The notes under the pieces were generated by a model. It did no database searches. It was not told the DNA's origin and worked only from the letters and a program-made list of their open reading frames with translations. Made by a program: the position numbers and the translations under genes. A stretch of 64,000 nucleotides of DNA, taken from contig JAYJMM010000124.1 of NCBI GenBank assembly GCA_037349105.1, positions 964,501 to 1,028,500 on the forward strand, in the 5' to 3' direction. Within the stretch, counting starts at the first letter, position 1, and each line of letters starts with the position of its first letter. Shown here piece after piece: positions 21,837 through 31,639 of this stretch. The stretch comes from Limnomonas spitsbergensis (Eukaryota; Chlorophyta; Chlorophyceae; Chlamydomonadales).

Positions 21837-23154
21837 CTATAAACTTCCGCATGCTTTGCTTTGGATCGTGCGCCCCACGGAGGGAAAAAGGAATGGCGGC
21901 AAGGAGAAGATCAGGATGGCCTTTTGAGGGCGCTGCCATGTACTCTCTGGCCATTGAGGGGTCGTGGATACGCGTTGGCAATCTTGGCATGTATGTCATT
22001 GCTTGCAAGATTGGCTTTAGTTCACCTGCTTCAAACTCTGCTGCTTTTTAGCTTCAATTATGAAAGGTACCGCCAAAAATAAAATCTGCAGGTACCGGTG
22101 GAATGCTCAAAAGATTCTGTTGCTCTGCCATAACTTACATAGAAAACGAGTTTGCGCCTGAAACAAAGCTGCACGATAGTCCCTACGAAGGTATTTCACA
22201 TGCTCTGCAGTATCAACTGTGTCATCCTGCAAGTTCGAAAACTACCGTAGTCAGCCGCTGGCTGCAGCGATACGGATCACCGCGAGCAGCCCTGGCATCA
22301 CGGCTAGCCTGCTGAACGAGTTTGCGCTTGAAGCAACGCGCAACGCCAGTGCACGTCACGTACTGTGCAATATGAACTTTCGGTGATGGAAGACCAAAAC
22401 CAACGTGGCCGGGGCCGTGGCTGCCCCGCCACGAGCATGTATATTGCTAACAGACATGCATATGACTTTGCGCCCAATACGAAGCAACGCGATGGCCTTT
22501 TTCTGAAATCGGCGCCACTATTCACCGCAAACCCCTCAAAGTAGCATGACCAAGAAAGTACGGCTCGTTCTATCCACTCCGCGCGCCTCCGTTGCAGTGC
22601 ACTGTCGTAAGCTAGGGAAGCACGAGATACGCCATCTGAACAAAAAACGACTCGAAACACTGAGGCGACCGCGAAGGACGAGCCATCCACATTGTAGGAC
22701 ACGTTGGCGGTTGGTAACAGATGTCCCAGTGAAACCAACTGAAATCCCAAACCCTATCCCTTTTCGTTCCTTTCAGTTACTCGGGTACACGCCCATACTT
22801 TTAATTCAAGTCACACCCCTGGTCACACCGTAGGGCAGAATCATGATGCCGGGGAACTTCAGCATCGTCTCGAGGAGCTGCAGAACATACTCAGCAGCTT
22901 GTAAACGTGGCACCTGCATCATCTGGGCAGGGGACGTCAATGTGGATGTTTGGCATGGCCGCGAGCTCCCGGATGGCGGTGCGGACCATGCATGCCCATG
23001 CCGTCCATACACACCGCGGCAGGCCTTAACGGTATGGCGGCTCCCTTCCTCAAACTGTCCGTGGTAGTGGATGATCCTGAAAAGGAGCAATGGCACGTGC
23101 TCAGGGACCTACTGCAGGAATGGATTACTTCTAGGGCGGTGTGGGGGGGGATGC
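21837..23154. other. Unit 1/2-type variable segment
   Basis: 1318 bp present in units 1 and 2 but replaced by an unrelated 403 bp in unit 3 (53367-53769). It holds short open frames only. The best, 23034-23186 (+), reads …VVVDDPEKEQWHVLRDLLQE… and may be an exon of an unknown gene; it extends into the shared sequence on the right. Confidence 0.6.
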
Positions 23155-23186
23155 CTGACATCGACCGCATGTGCATTCTCATTTGA
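23034..23186 (+). CDS. Candidate short ORF/exon, unit 1
   Basis: Fifty codons from ATG to TGA with a charged, protein-like sequence (PEKEQWHVLRDLLQEWI). No family recognised. The identical frame is present in unit 2 at 45484-45636, while unit 3 lacks all but the last few codons. Upstream in-frame sequence is Trp/Arg/Pro-rich and less convincing. Confidence 0.25.
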   Translation: MAAPFLKLSVVVDDPEKEQWHVLRDLLQEWITSRAVWGGMPDIDRMCILI

Positions 23187-23301
23187 AAGGTGCTCCTTAG
23201 TTGACGAAGGTTTTCTGCAATTTAGATCGGGGCTAGGGATCAGGGATAGATGGCCTGAGTGCATGCACGGGAATTTATCGTACCGTGCGTAAATCGTGAC
23301 G

Positions 23302-23306
23302 ATTTG
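23302..23306 (+). repeat. Target duplication ATTTG, left side of chromovirus
   Basis: ATTTG precedes the 5' LTR and is repeated at 35516-35520 after the 3' LTR. The unfilled site (GACGATTTGTGTTGCG) is seen at 45751 and 53916 in the array, which proves the insertion. Confidence 0.97.
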
Positions 23307-23749
23307 TGTAGTGGTCTTGGACCCCCCAGTCCAGTTAACTCAGTACATGTCTCCTAGTGTCCAGTACGCGAACACAACCGTTGTCACACTGCGTAGCTAA
23401 TAGTGTGAGAGCAGTTGCGTGTCGTTAAGATCTCTAACAACCTTCGGTTGTACGACATGAACCTTCCAGCCTTTAGAGCCTTATCCGGGCTTGCCATCTG
23501 CGGAGCGCCTACATAAGTGCGCCCCGCTAGTAAACCGGAAGTCTCTCGACAGAGATAAGTTTATTCTACCAAGCTCAATACTTGGCTTCCACCTATAAAT
23601 CCCCCACCAGTCTAATCCTCTGCCCCGGAGTCCCCGGAGTCCCCGAAGTCCCCGAAGCCCCGAGTAACAAGTGAGTCTCCCTAGTCATCCAGCCCAGTTC
23701 TAGTCTTGTACAAGTAGTCTTTGTCCCTACCGGACAGAAGATCACTTCA
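23307..23749 (+). repeat. 5' LTR
   Basis: 443 bp starting TGTAGTGGTC and ending GATCACTTCA (TG…CA). It contains a TATAAAT box at 23594-23600 and a small CCCCGGAGT/CCCCGAAGT repeat just after it. Four substitutions separate it from the 3' LTR. Confidence 0.97.
23594..23600 (+). promoter_or_regulatory. LTR TATA box
   Basis: TATAAAT in CCACCTATAAATCCCC, the likely core promoter of the retrotransposon; transcription would start a few dozen bases downstream. The same box is at 35360-35366 in the 3' LTR. Confidence 0.6.
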
Positions 23750-23750
23750 G

Positions 23751-23768
23751 TGGTTTCACGAGCCAAGG
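23751..23768 (+). other. Primer-binding site
   Basis: TGGTTTCACGAGCCAAGG begins one base after the 5' LTR. TGG pairs with the CCA end of a tRNA, as expected for minus-strand priming. Which tRNA is not determined. Confidence 0.65.
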
Positions 23769-24113
23769 CCTCTTTCCTGTAGTGTCGAGCCCCCCGTGGG
23801 AACATTCCGACCTTTTCGCGTCGGCTTACGAGCATCCGAGCAGCTTTGTCCTAGACGAGGACATCATCCAGTCGAGTGAGTACATGCAATTGTGTTAACA
23901 TTGCTTACTTATCTACTCCAGTCAAGCCTTCAATTTTGCACTCCAATCTCTCAACAGCAAACTTGAGATACATAGATATCAAAGAGTCGCTGCAGATTGA
24001 AAGGAATTGTGAATTGATTGGAATCCCCCATTTCCAGTCCTTGAGCCCGCGCCGTTTTTTTTTTACGGCAACACATCCGTCCGTGCCTTGTCTTGCCTAC
24101 CGCACACTAAGCG

Positions 24114-25397
24114 ATGGCCTCTCGCCAATCTGCACGTATTGCCAACTCAGCAGTTGGCAATATGCAGGTCGAAGGTGAACATGTTCCAGCACTTGCTGCC
24201 GCGGCAGCCCCAGCCATTGTCATGGTCCCGGCTGCCAATGCCCCGGCCATTGCCGCGGTCATCGCCGTGGCAGCTCCAGTACTTGCGCAAGCTCCAGCCC
24301 CAGCTCCAGCTCCGGCATCAAACGCTGACGACGAGACGCCCCAGGAACGGGTCACGAGGCTGCTCAACCGTGCAGCCGCACAAGCTCGAGACGCACACAT
24401 GGCCGGAGGGTCTGCTGATCCGCCGCACGACCAAGCTCGAGGTATGGACCCAGTCTTGCTATCGCAGATCATGGCTGTTATAGCTTTGACTCATCGAGAA
24501 TTGCCTAGACATGTTGCCGAGTCACTAGTCCAAGCCCGACAGCTTACCGCTGATCGACCTTCCCGTACAGGTGCCCTCCCAGTCCCCAAGTCGCTGGGCA
24601 AACAGCTGTTCTTGATCGCTATCCAGAAGCCACACCTCCTAGAGGCGGCAATCGAGGAGGTCCGCCGCTGGCTGGTGACCCACAACCACGAGTACCCAGC
24701 AAACCTGCCGAGCTTCATCGATGACATCGAAGTCAAAGACTTTGTCAACACGTACTTGTCCATAAACGAGGCTTTCGAGCAGGCTGCCTTCATCAAGGCG
24801 ATCCAGAACTACATTACTGGCGAGGTACGCACTAGTGCCGAGTTAGCTCTTGAACAGCTAGTCAGCCGCAAAATCTCCCAGGCCGATGACCCAGTCCCTA
24901 GATACGCTCAGCGATTTTTGCAAGCATCCAGGCAGTTGCCAAACGAGTCTCAAGCTAGCCTGTGTGCTCATTACCTAGCCGGCCTGCGCCCAGTCCTGCG
25001 TCAACGATGCATACTAGACCGTGACGGAAACACATGGCAAACCCTCGATTCCTTGATCAAGTACTCTTTCAGCGAGGCTATCCGCCTGAACGCAGACTCA
25101 AGCCCAGTTCCATCCCTTCCCAAGCAGGGGTACACTCCAGTCCGTGGCGACCGCGGGCGTGCAGCACCCGCGGTTGGCGAAAAGAAGAGGAAACCAGAGG
25201 GCCCCCCAGGACCCCCCAACCCAGGCCCAGGCCGATCCGAGTCAAGGCAGCACAAGGCACCCCCTGAAAAGTGCCCGTATTACAAGTTCATCGGGAAGCT
25301 GTCCCAGGCCGGCAAGATGTCCCTGAGCGAGTACGGGCTGTGCTGGTACTGCCGCGGAGCAGTCCACAACGCCACCGAGTGCCCAGACAAGCGCTAG
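24114..25397 (+). CDS. gag: Gag polyprotein of the chromovirus
   Basis: 427 codons from ATG 24114 to TAG 25395-25397. The N-terminus (about residues 20-70) is Ala/Pro-rich low complexity. The middle (about 100-330) is the capsid-like helical region with …FVNTYLSINEAFEQAAFI… and …RYAQRFLQASRQLP…. A basic Pro/Gly linker follows. The C-terminus carries one CCHC zinc knuckle, CWYCRGAVHNATEC (C-x2-C-x4-H-x4-C), for RNA packaging. The next 22 codons and all of pol are open in the same frame, so only the UAG separates gag from pol. Intact apart from that stop. Confidence 0.93.
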   Translation: MASRQSARIANSAVGNMQVEGEHVPALAAAAAPAIVMVPAANAPAIAAVIAVAAPVLAQAPAPAPAPASNADDETPQERVTRLLNRAAAQARDAHMAGGSADPPHDQARGMDPVLLSQIMAVIALTHRELPRHVAESLVQARQLTADRPSRTGALPVPKSLGKQLFLIAIQKPHLLEAAIEEVRRWLVTHNHEYPANLPSFIDDIEVKDFVNTYLSINEAFEQAAFIKAIQNYITGEVRTSAELALEQLVSRKISQADDPVPRYAQRFLQASRQLPNESQASLCAHYLAGLRPVLRQRCILDRDGNTWQTLDSLIKYSFSEAIRLNADSSPVPSLPKQGYTPVRGDRGRAAPAVGEKKRKPEGPPGPPNPGPGRSESRQHKAPPEKCPYYKFIGKLSQAGKMSLSEYGLCWYCRGAVHNATECPDKR

Positions 25398-28213
25398 GAA
25401 TTTCAGCAAGGGGCACTTCCAGGCCCACCCCTTGTTTCAAGATGCAATGTATGCACCGCTGTTGTGTCCAGTTTGAGCGTTCTCATGTCTGCTAGCCGTT
25501 TGATATTTTCGAATATCTGTTGTAACAAGCAAGGAACATGTACCACTGCTCTCCCAGTTATCTTGTCCCAGTCCAAACAACAGTCACACATTTTTGTAGC
25601 GAAAGAGAGAGCGACAGCTCGTCAATTCCTACGCTCCAGGCCTAACACCAGTACTTGTCTCCTAGTCTCGTCCAGAAATTCAGCGGGTCTGAAAGAGCTC
25701 TTGAAAAACGCGCCTTTGATCCACACCTTTGATTCTGATTCACAACTCGGAACAACCATGAACAAGAAGGGAAAACCCTCAAAAATCCTAGCCTTCCTTG
25801 TACCACCAGATTTACGAGAAGTTGCAACATGCCGAGCCCTAGACGATGACCCAGCCAGTGGAAAATCCCTTGCCACTATCTATGACGGCCAAGCACATGG
25901 TCGAAAATTATCCTGTCTCTTTGATTCTGGCGCTAGTTCAAGTTTCATTAGTTCCAGACTAGTCAAGAAAATGGGCCTCCCCGTTCGTAATTCCAGATAC
26001 AAGTCAGTGGCCACTGCGTCCGATCAAGATGTCCCTGTTGCCGGGGCGGTGACATTTAAAATTATGCTCGGCCGGGCTGCTTTTGAAATCACTGCCCACG
26101 TCCTGTCCGAGTTCTTAGAGTCCGTTGACGTCATCATTGGCGAGGATTTCATGAAGACGCATTCCTGTGGCATAACATACAATCCTGATTCGTTGAGGCT
26201 TCTATCACCCAATGGGGATGAAGTCGTCCTAGACAAACGCGTCTACCGTGGCACTGCCGGTGCATCCGCCCGTACAGTGAAGACCACCGCCCCTATGCCC
26301 AACAGTCCTGCTTTGCAGAATTCGATGGAAGACGAACGCCCCCTGCCAGATCAAATCCCAGCTGACCTCGCCGTGAGATACCTCAACTCCGGTCGATACA
26401 AGTCCTTCGTCGCGGTCCTTACGCCTCACGAGCTAAGCCCAGATGACAGTGAGGTCGACCTTGATAGGGTACCAAACCAACCCAGTGGAGAACCAGTCGA
26501 GACCCAGCCATGCAAACTTGACGTGAACATGGACCATGTGCCACCAGCCATGCAAACTGACCTGCGCAAACTGATTGACAGTTTTGCAGACATTTTCAGT
26601 GAAACTCCTCAAGCCGGTGGAGCTAATATCCCACCCCTCGAGCACACAATCGATCTTGTCCCCGGTGCGAAGCCCCCTTTCCGAAGGAACTGTCGCCTTT
26701 CTCCCAGTGAAATGATCGAGCTCAAGTCACAAGTTACCGAACTCCTAGCGAAGGGAATCATCACCCCTATCAATTCTCCATACGGAGCTCCAGTCCTCTT
26801 TGTCAAGAAACCAAGTGGTGGCTTCAGGTTTTGCCTTGATTACCGAGCCCTCAATGAAATCACTGTCAAGCTCCGATATCCGCTACCGCGCATTGATGAC
26901 CTGCTGGATGCAGCCCGCGGTGCCACTTGTTACTCCAGCCTTGACATGGCAGGTGGCTTTCACCAGCTGCTGATTTCCGAGGAAGACGTGCCTAAAACCG
27001 CGTTCGCGACACCATTCGGTCACTATGCATGGCGATGTCTGCCTATGGGACTTTCCAACGCGCCCAGCCAGTACCAGAGTACTGTTAACAAGATCTTCCA
27101 GTCCCTGTCCTTCGTGCTGATTTACATCGATGACATCCTCATCCTGTCGCAATCCCCAGCAGAACATCTAGACCACTTGAACCAGGTGTTTACGAAGATT
27201 CGTGAAGCCGGGCTGCAAGTGCGCTTTTCGAAGTGCAGATTTTTACAAGAACAAGTCAAGTACCTAGGCCACATTCTTTCCAAAGAGGGAGTGCGCGCAG
27301 ACCCAGAAAGACTTCGTACCCTGACCGAGTGGGAATTCCCAACCAATGCCACAGGCATACTCCAGTTCCTGGGACTTGCGAATTATTTTCGCAAATTCGT
27401 ACCTAACCTGTCGCGACTAGCAGCTCCCCTGCACCAGCTCACCAAGAAAAAAGTACAATTCACCAAGGGCGAAGATGCCATCCTAGCATTTGAAGCCATC
27501 AAGGAGGCGTTAGCTTCACCTCCAGTCCTAGCGTACCCGAATCCAGACTTGCCCTACGAACTCGTATCTGACGCATCCATGACAGGTTGTGGTGCAGTAC
27601 TCACCCAGCAGGGCCGACCAGTCGCGTACTTCTCCTCCAAGTTCAGCCCAGCCGAGCATAATTACACCACAGGTGAACAAGAACTTCTAGGAATCATCAA
27701 GGCACTCAAAGAATGGCGCTGCTATCTTGAGGGCAGCCAAGGACTTTCAATTGTCACTGATCACAATCCCTTGACATTTTTCACCAAGCAACCGACCCTG
27801 TCCAGAAGACAAGCGCGATGGAGCGAATTCATGTCGAGGTTCCAGTTTTCAGTCCGCTACCGGCCCGGTGCAACCAACCCTGCTGACTCCCTGTCGAGAT
27901 TGCCACACCAAGGTGAGGCAGCAGCGCTCATGCTTTTCGCGATCACAGTAAACGAGTCCAGTCCAGACCTCATGCAGCAAATAAAAGCTGAATCCCTGAC
28001 AGATCTAGATTTCAAGGACCCAACTGTCACAAAACAGTGGTCACTCCAGCATGGCTACTGGTCATTCCGCGGTCGAATCATTGTTCCAGCCACTGTCCGA
28101 GCACGTGTCCTGAAAGAGCACCATGCAACCCTCATTGCCGGCCATTTCAGCTGGACCAAGACTCTAGACTTGATTCAGCGACAGTTCTGGTGGCCCAGCA
28201 TGGCTGCTGATGT
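25398..28213 (+). CDS. pol: Pol polyprotein, part 1: protease, RT, RNase H, integrase start
   Basis: Open from directly after the gag UAG to the point where the hAT-like element breaks in. In order: aspartic protease LFDSGASSSFIS (about 25917); reverse transcriptase with CLDYRALNEI, SSLDMAGGFHQL and the catalytic YIDD at about 27122; RNase H with VSDASMTGCGA, GEQELLGI and TDHNPL; and the first half of the integrase zinc finger (EHHATLIAGHFSW). The frame runs on into the inserted element and stops at 28499. No ATG is obvious at the start, consistent with expression as a Gag-Pol fusion. Catalytic residues look intact. Confidence 0.95.
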
Positions 28214-29384
28214 CAGGGTTACCCAGTACGGGCCGTATTGGCCTAAAATCCCGTACCGTATCCGTACCGTACCGTACCGTTTGCAACACGGCCAAGTACG
28301 GTCGCCATTTCCTGCACTGCATGACTGCATGAGAGCGATGGAGGTAGCGCTGCGAACAGGAATGCAGCGTACACGGCTGATTCGCATTGGATTTTGCAGC
28401 CGTCATCGAAGGCTGGCCAGGCCAAGCGTGGGCTATACAAATTTTGTAATTATATTATCGTCAACACTACGCGATTTACCAATCACCTCGCGGGCATAAC
28501 AGGACAAGTTGCGGCGTGTAAGACGTTAGGACGGGTGATACAGGCATATTGCGGTGATGTCGTGTGATCGTCTCCCTCGTCTGGCAAATCCACACCGTCC
28601 ACAGTCCACACATCCAGGGCATCAAAATCTACGTAAGCTCGCTCGCTTCCAGTGGTAAAGAGGCATTCGTTGCTCGTGAAAGTACAAGTCTAACCCAAAA
28701 CCTAGTGGCAATAAGACAGAACTTGGCACCAAGTCACAATCCAAAGCTGCATAGAGGGAGGAGGGCAGGAGGCCAGGAGGAGTAGGAGCCCATGAGTCCA
28801 GGACTCCCAGGAGGGAGGCAAGACACAGGAGCTCCGTGTCTCCTTACGAAGTGATTTCCATGCATGCCTTGCAACTCAGCAACTATGCAAGGTGATTCTG
28901 AGGCCTCTTGTTTCTATTGCTATATTCATGCATGTAAAATTTCATGTGCCATGCTGGTGGGTAGCGTTTATATGGACTAGCTGAATTACAGAAATGCTGA
29001 ATGGCATGTTGGAACATTGTAATGGCGATCTGTGAGGAGTTTGGGACTGCATCAATGATCATATTTTCTCCTATCATGTCAGCCTGGTAAATCTGCATGC
29101 ATGCATGGAGATCCTTGGTGGTTATTTGGGGGCCATGCAAAAATTGCATGGGGTCTGTCATGCAGCCATGCAGTATGTCAGGATGTGCATGGGATCAAAC
29201 AGTCATGTGAGTGTTGCATGCATGTCTTTCTCTGTGTGGATCCTGCTGTTCTGAGCCTTGAAAATGGGAAAAATCTTGGACCGTATTGCCCTACCGTACC
29301 GTCCCTTTTGTCCGTACCGTATCCGTACCGTACCGCACCGTATTCCCGTACCGTGTTTCCGTACCGGGTTACCCTGGCTGATGT
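28206..29384 (+). repeat. 8-bp target duplications GCTGATGT around hAT-like element A
   Basis: GCTGATGT at 28206-28213 and 29377-29384 flank the insertion. Removing the element and one copy restores an uninterrupted integrase frame, so these are true target duplications. Confidence 0.96.
28214..29376. mobile_element. hAT-like non-autonomous element A, copy in chromovirus pol
   Basis: 1163 bp with inverted ends CAGGGTTACCCAGTACGG / CAGGGTAACCCGGTACGG and an 8-bp target duplication. Immediately inside each end are tandem CCGTA pentamers (about ten on the left). No transposase frame. A sister copy with a few indels is at 42885-44042. It splits the integrase zinc finger between its His and Cys pairs. 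Confidence 0.95.
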
Positions 29385-30546
29385 CCAACAGTTCGTGTCC
29401 ACATGCCAAACATGCCAAGCAAACAAGGCCTCATGCAAACGACCCTATGGGTTGCTCCAGCCCTTGCCCATCCCAGACACTAGGTGGCACACTGTCACTA
29501 TGGACTTCGTGTTCGATCTTCCCATGTCTTCAGAGAAAAACGATGGAATCATGGTCATTGTTGACAAGCTTACCAAGTATGTCTGCCTAGCACCAGTCCA
29601 GAAATCCAGTACCTCAGAGGACATAGCACGAGCCTTTATCAAACATGTTTACCAACACCATGGCCTACCGAAAAATATTATATCGGATCGAGATGTGCGT
29701 TTTACCTCACAGTTCTGGCGCAATATGTGCACCCGCATGCGAATCGAGCCGCGTTTTTCAACTGCTTTCCACCCTCAAACCGATGGGCAAACCGAGCGCA
29801 TGAACCGAGTCGTTGAAGAAGTGCTGAGGCATTTCATTGATGGAAATCATGTCACATGGGAAGAACTCTTGCCCATAGTCGCCCTGACTAAAAATAATGC
29901 AAAATCCAGCGTCACCGGGCAGAGCCCATTTTACTTGAACACCGCAAGGCACCCAAACACACCCTTGTCTGTCCAGATGCCTGACAAGCAAATCCCAGCA
30001 CTTGACGCAGTATTTGCAGACCTAGACATCACACTTGTACGAGTCCAGCAGCTTTTGCGCTCTGCCCGAGACAGACAGAAAACGTACGCTGATTCAAGAT
30101 TCCGAGCACCACACTCCTTCAAAACAGGAGATCAAGTCATGGTTTCCACCAGAAATTTCAAGTTCAAAACAGGTGTTAAGAAATTACATCCCAAATACAT
30201 CGGCCCAGTCCAGATCCTGTCTATGACACCAGGAGGCAACGCTGCGAAACTAGCATTGCCTGCCAATTACTCACGAGTTCACCCAGTTTTTCACGTGTCC
30301 CTCCTCAAGCCCTTCAAATCTTCAAGCGAATCCATGCCTGTACCCGCTGGACCTGAAGTAGAAGACGGCTTTCCGTTCTATCAAGTCGAGACACTCTTGT
30401 CCCATCGCATCCGAAAGGTTGGAAAAAGGAAAATCAAACAAGTTCTAGTCAAGTGGAAAGCATACGACGACACCCACAATTCATGGGAACCGCTTGCTAA
30501 CCTCACTCCTGACCTGCTCGAGCAAGCTAAAACATTTTTCAAATAA
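29377..30546 (+). CDS. pol: Pol polyprotein, part 2: integrase core and chromodomain
   Basis: Continues the integrase: STCQTCQANK completes the HHCC zinc finger; the catalytic core has MDFVFDLP, SDRDVRFTSQFW and HPQTDGQTERMNR, matching a D,D-35-E integrase; then the GPVQI…HPVFHVSLLKPF segment typical of gypsy elements. The last ~55 residues (YQVETLLSHRIRK… LVKWKAYDDTHNSWEP) form a chromodomain, which in this clade targets integration to modified chromatin. Ends TAA at 30544-30546. No lesion seen beyond the inserted element. Confidence 0.95.
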   Translation, partial: ADVQQFVSTCQTCQANKASCKRPYGLLQPLPIPDTRWHTVTMDFVFDLPMSSEKNDGIMVIVDKLTKYVCLAPVQKSSTSEDIARAFIKHVYQHHGLPKNIISDRDVRFTSQFWRNMCTRMRIEPRFSTAFHPQTDGQTERMNRVVEEVLRHFIDGNHVTWEELLPIVALTKNNAKSSVTGQSPFYLNTARHPNTPLSVQMPDKQIPALDAVFADLDITLVRVQQLLRSARDRQKTYADSRFRAPHSFKTGDQVMVSTRNFKFKTGVKKLHPKYIGPVQILSMTPGGNAAKLALPANYSRVHPVFHVSLLKPFKSSSESMPVPAGPEVEDGFPFYQVETLLSHRIRKVGKRKIKQVLVKWKAYDDTHNSWEPLANLTPDLLEQAKTFFK

Positions 30547-30769
30547 TGTTGCAGCATTCCTTGTCATTAATTAAAAATATTTAACACTGTGTACATGTCA
30601 CATATTCACCAGACTAGCCCAGACAATCTGTCCGAACTAAATCTGACCAGGCATAAAGATTCCAGTCAAGCAAATGGAAAAAAATCGTGGGGATCTTTGC
30701 CACCCTTCCCGGGTTTCTTTTGGTGTCTTTACTTTTCTTGAACCCTTCGCTCTTCTTCAGGGTTGTTTT

Positions 30770-30890
30770 CTCTCGGGTGCGAACAACCATCGGCTAACAC
30801 CAGCAGGTATCGAACTCGCGACCTCCGCTTGATCAGCATCGTCGGTGCTAGGCTGTAAGCGACTGACACCAGTACGGCATTAGTCACGGT
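30770..30890 (-). other. tRNA-like (SINE-type) segment
   Basis: On the minus strand GAGGTCGCGAGTTCGATACC fits a tRNA T-arm/B-box, preceded by a CTGATCA loop like an Ile(GAT) anticodon arm and by TGGTGTCAGTCGC that could be a weak A-box. The acceptor stem does not pair well, so I call it tRNA-derived (SINE-like) rather than a functional tRNA. Confidence 0.35.
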
Positions 30891-31200
30891 CGATTGGGTG
30901 GGTGGCGGGCGAGAGGTGTCATCGCTGCGCGGCCAAAAAGCTTTCCGAATTCACATCGCCTTCACCCGACGTTCAGTAAATATAACCACATTGCTAAAGC
31001 GCTGCTTTCAATCGAGGGCGCACTTGCGGCGTAACACAGCGTTTCAACAAAGGCCTTGCATGCCGAGCGTCGCCACTCGTTCGGTATGTAGCATGGGTGG
31101 TTGGCCGGCGAGAGATGTCATCGGCCCCCAATTCGCAGCGACTGCAATAACTTCTCGAATACATATCGCCTACACTCGACGTTGAGTGCATTAGAATCAC
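30890..31200. repeat. Degenerate ~200-bp tandem duplication
   Basis: Two diverged copies starting GGTGGCGGGCGAGAGGTGTC (about 30900) and GTTGGCCGGCGAGAGATGTC (about 31101), sharing a run ending CACATCGCCTTCACCCGACG / CATATCGCCTACACTCGACG. No gene. T-runs lie at 31291-31332, and a 22-bp direct repeat AAGAGCCCATTTTGATGTAC at about 31439 and 31492. Confidence 0.6.
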
Positions 31201-31639
31201 AATGTCAATGCGCATCTTTTGATCGCCTGCCCGGTGCCTGCTGAGCGTCGTGAGCTGTCCAGGCCGGCAAAGTAGGTTCTGCTGCGCGTCTTTTTTTTTT
31301 TTTTTTTTTTTTGTAGTCACTTTTTTTTTCTAGGCACACTTTATTTACAGTCTCCCATGAAGGAGATCCCTAAAAAAATGGAAAAAAAAAATCAAGTCCA
31401 TTCCAAGCCATGTCCATTTTTGCCCCGGTCTATTATTCAAGAGCCCATTTTGATGTACAATTATTTCGCGTACGGCACCATATTAGATTAAAGAGCCCAT
31501 TTTGATGTACAAACCGACAGCAACCGACGCGTCGTCAGCCAGTCATCGCTGGCCAACGCTCGTCACCACGACCTCGTATGAATGCGAACATCAACATCGC
31601 TGGTGTATTTAGCTACTGTTAGGTATCACATCATACCGA

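Larger units (their letters stand above)
17893..23306 (+). repeat. Segmental array, unit 1 (right part only)
   Basis: Near-identical to 39184-45759 of unit 2 (minus the 1158-bp insertion there) and to much of unit 3. Homology to the other units starts at about 17893 (TATGCCTCCAATGGCTG) and runs to the chromovirus insertion at 23306. The unit resumes after the transposon at 35521. Confidence 0.92.
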
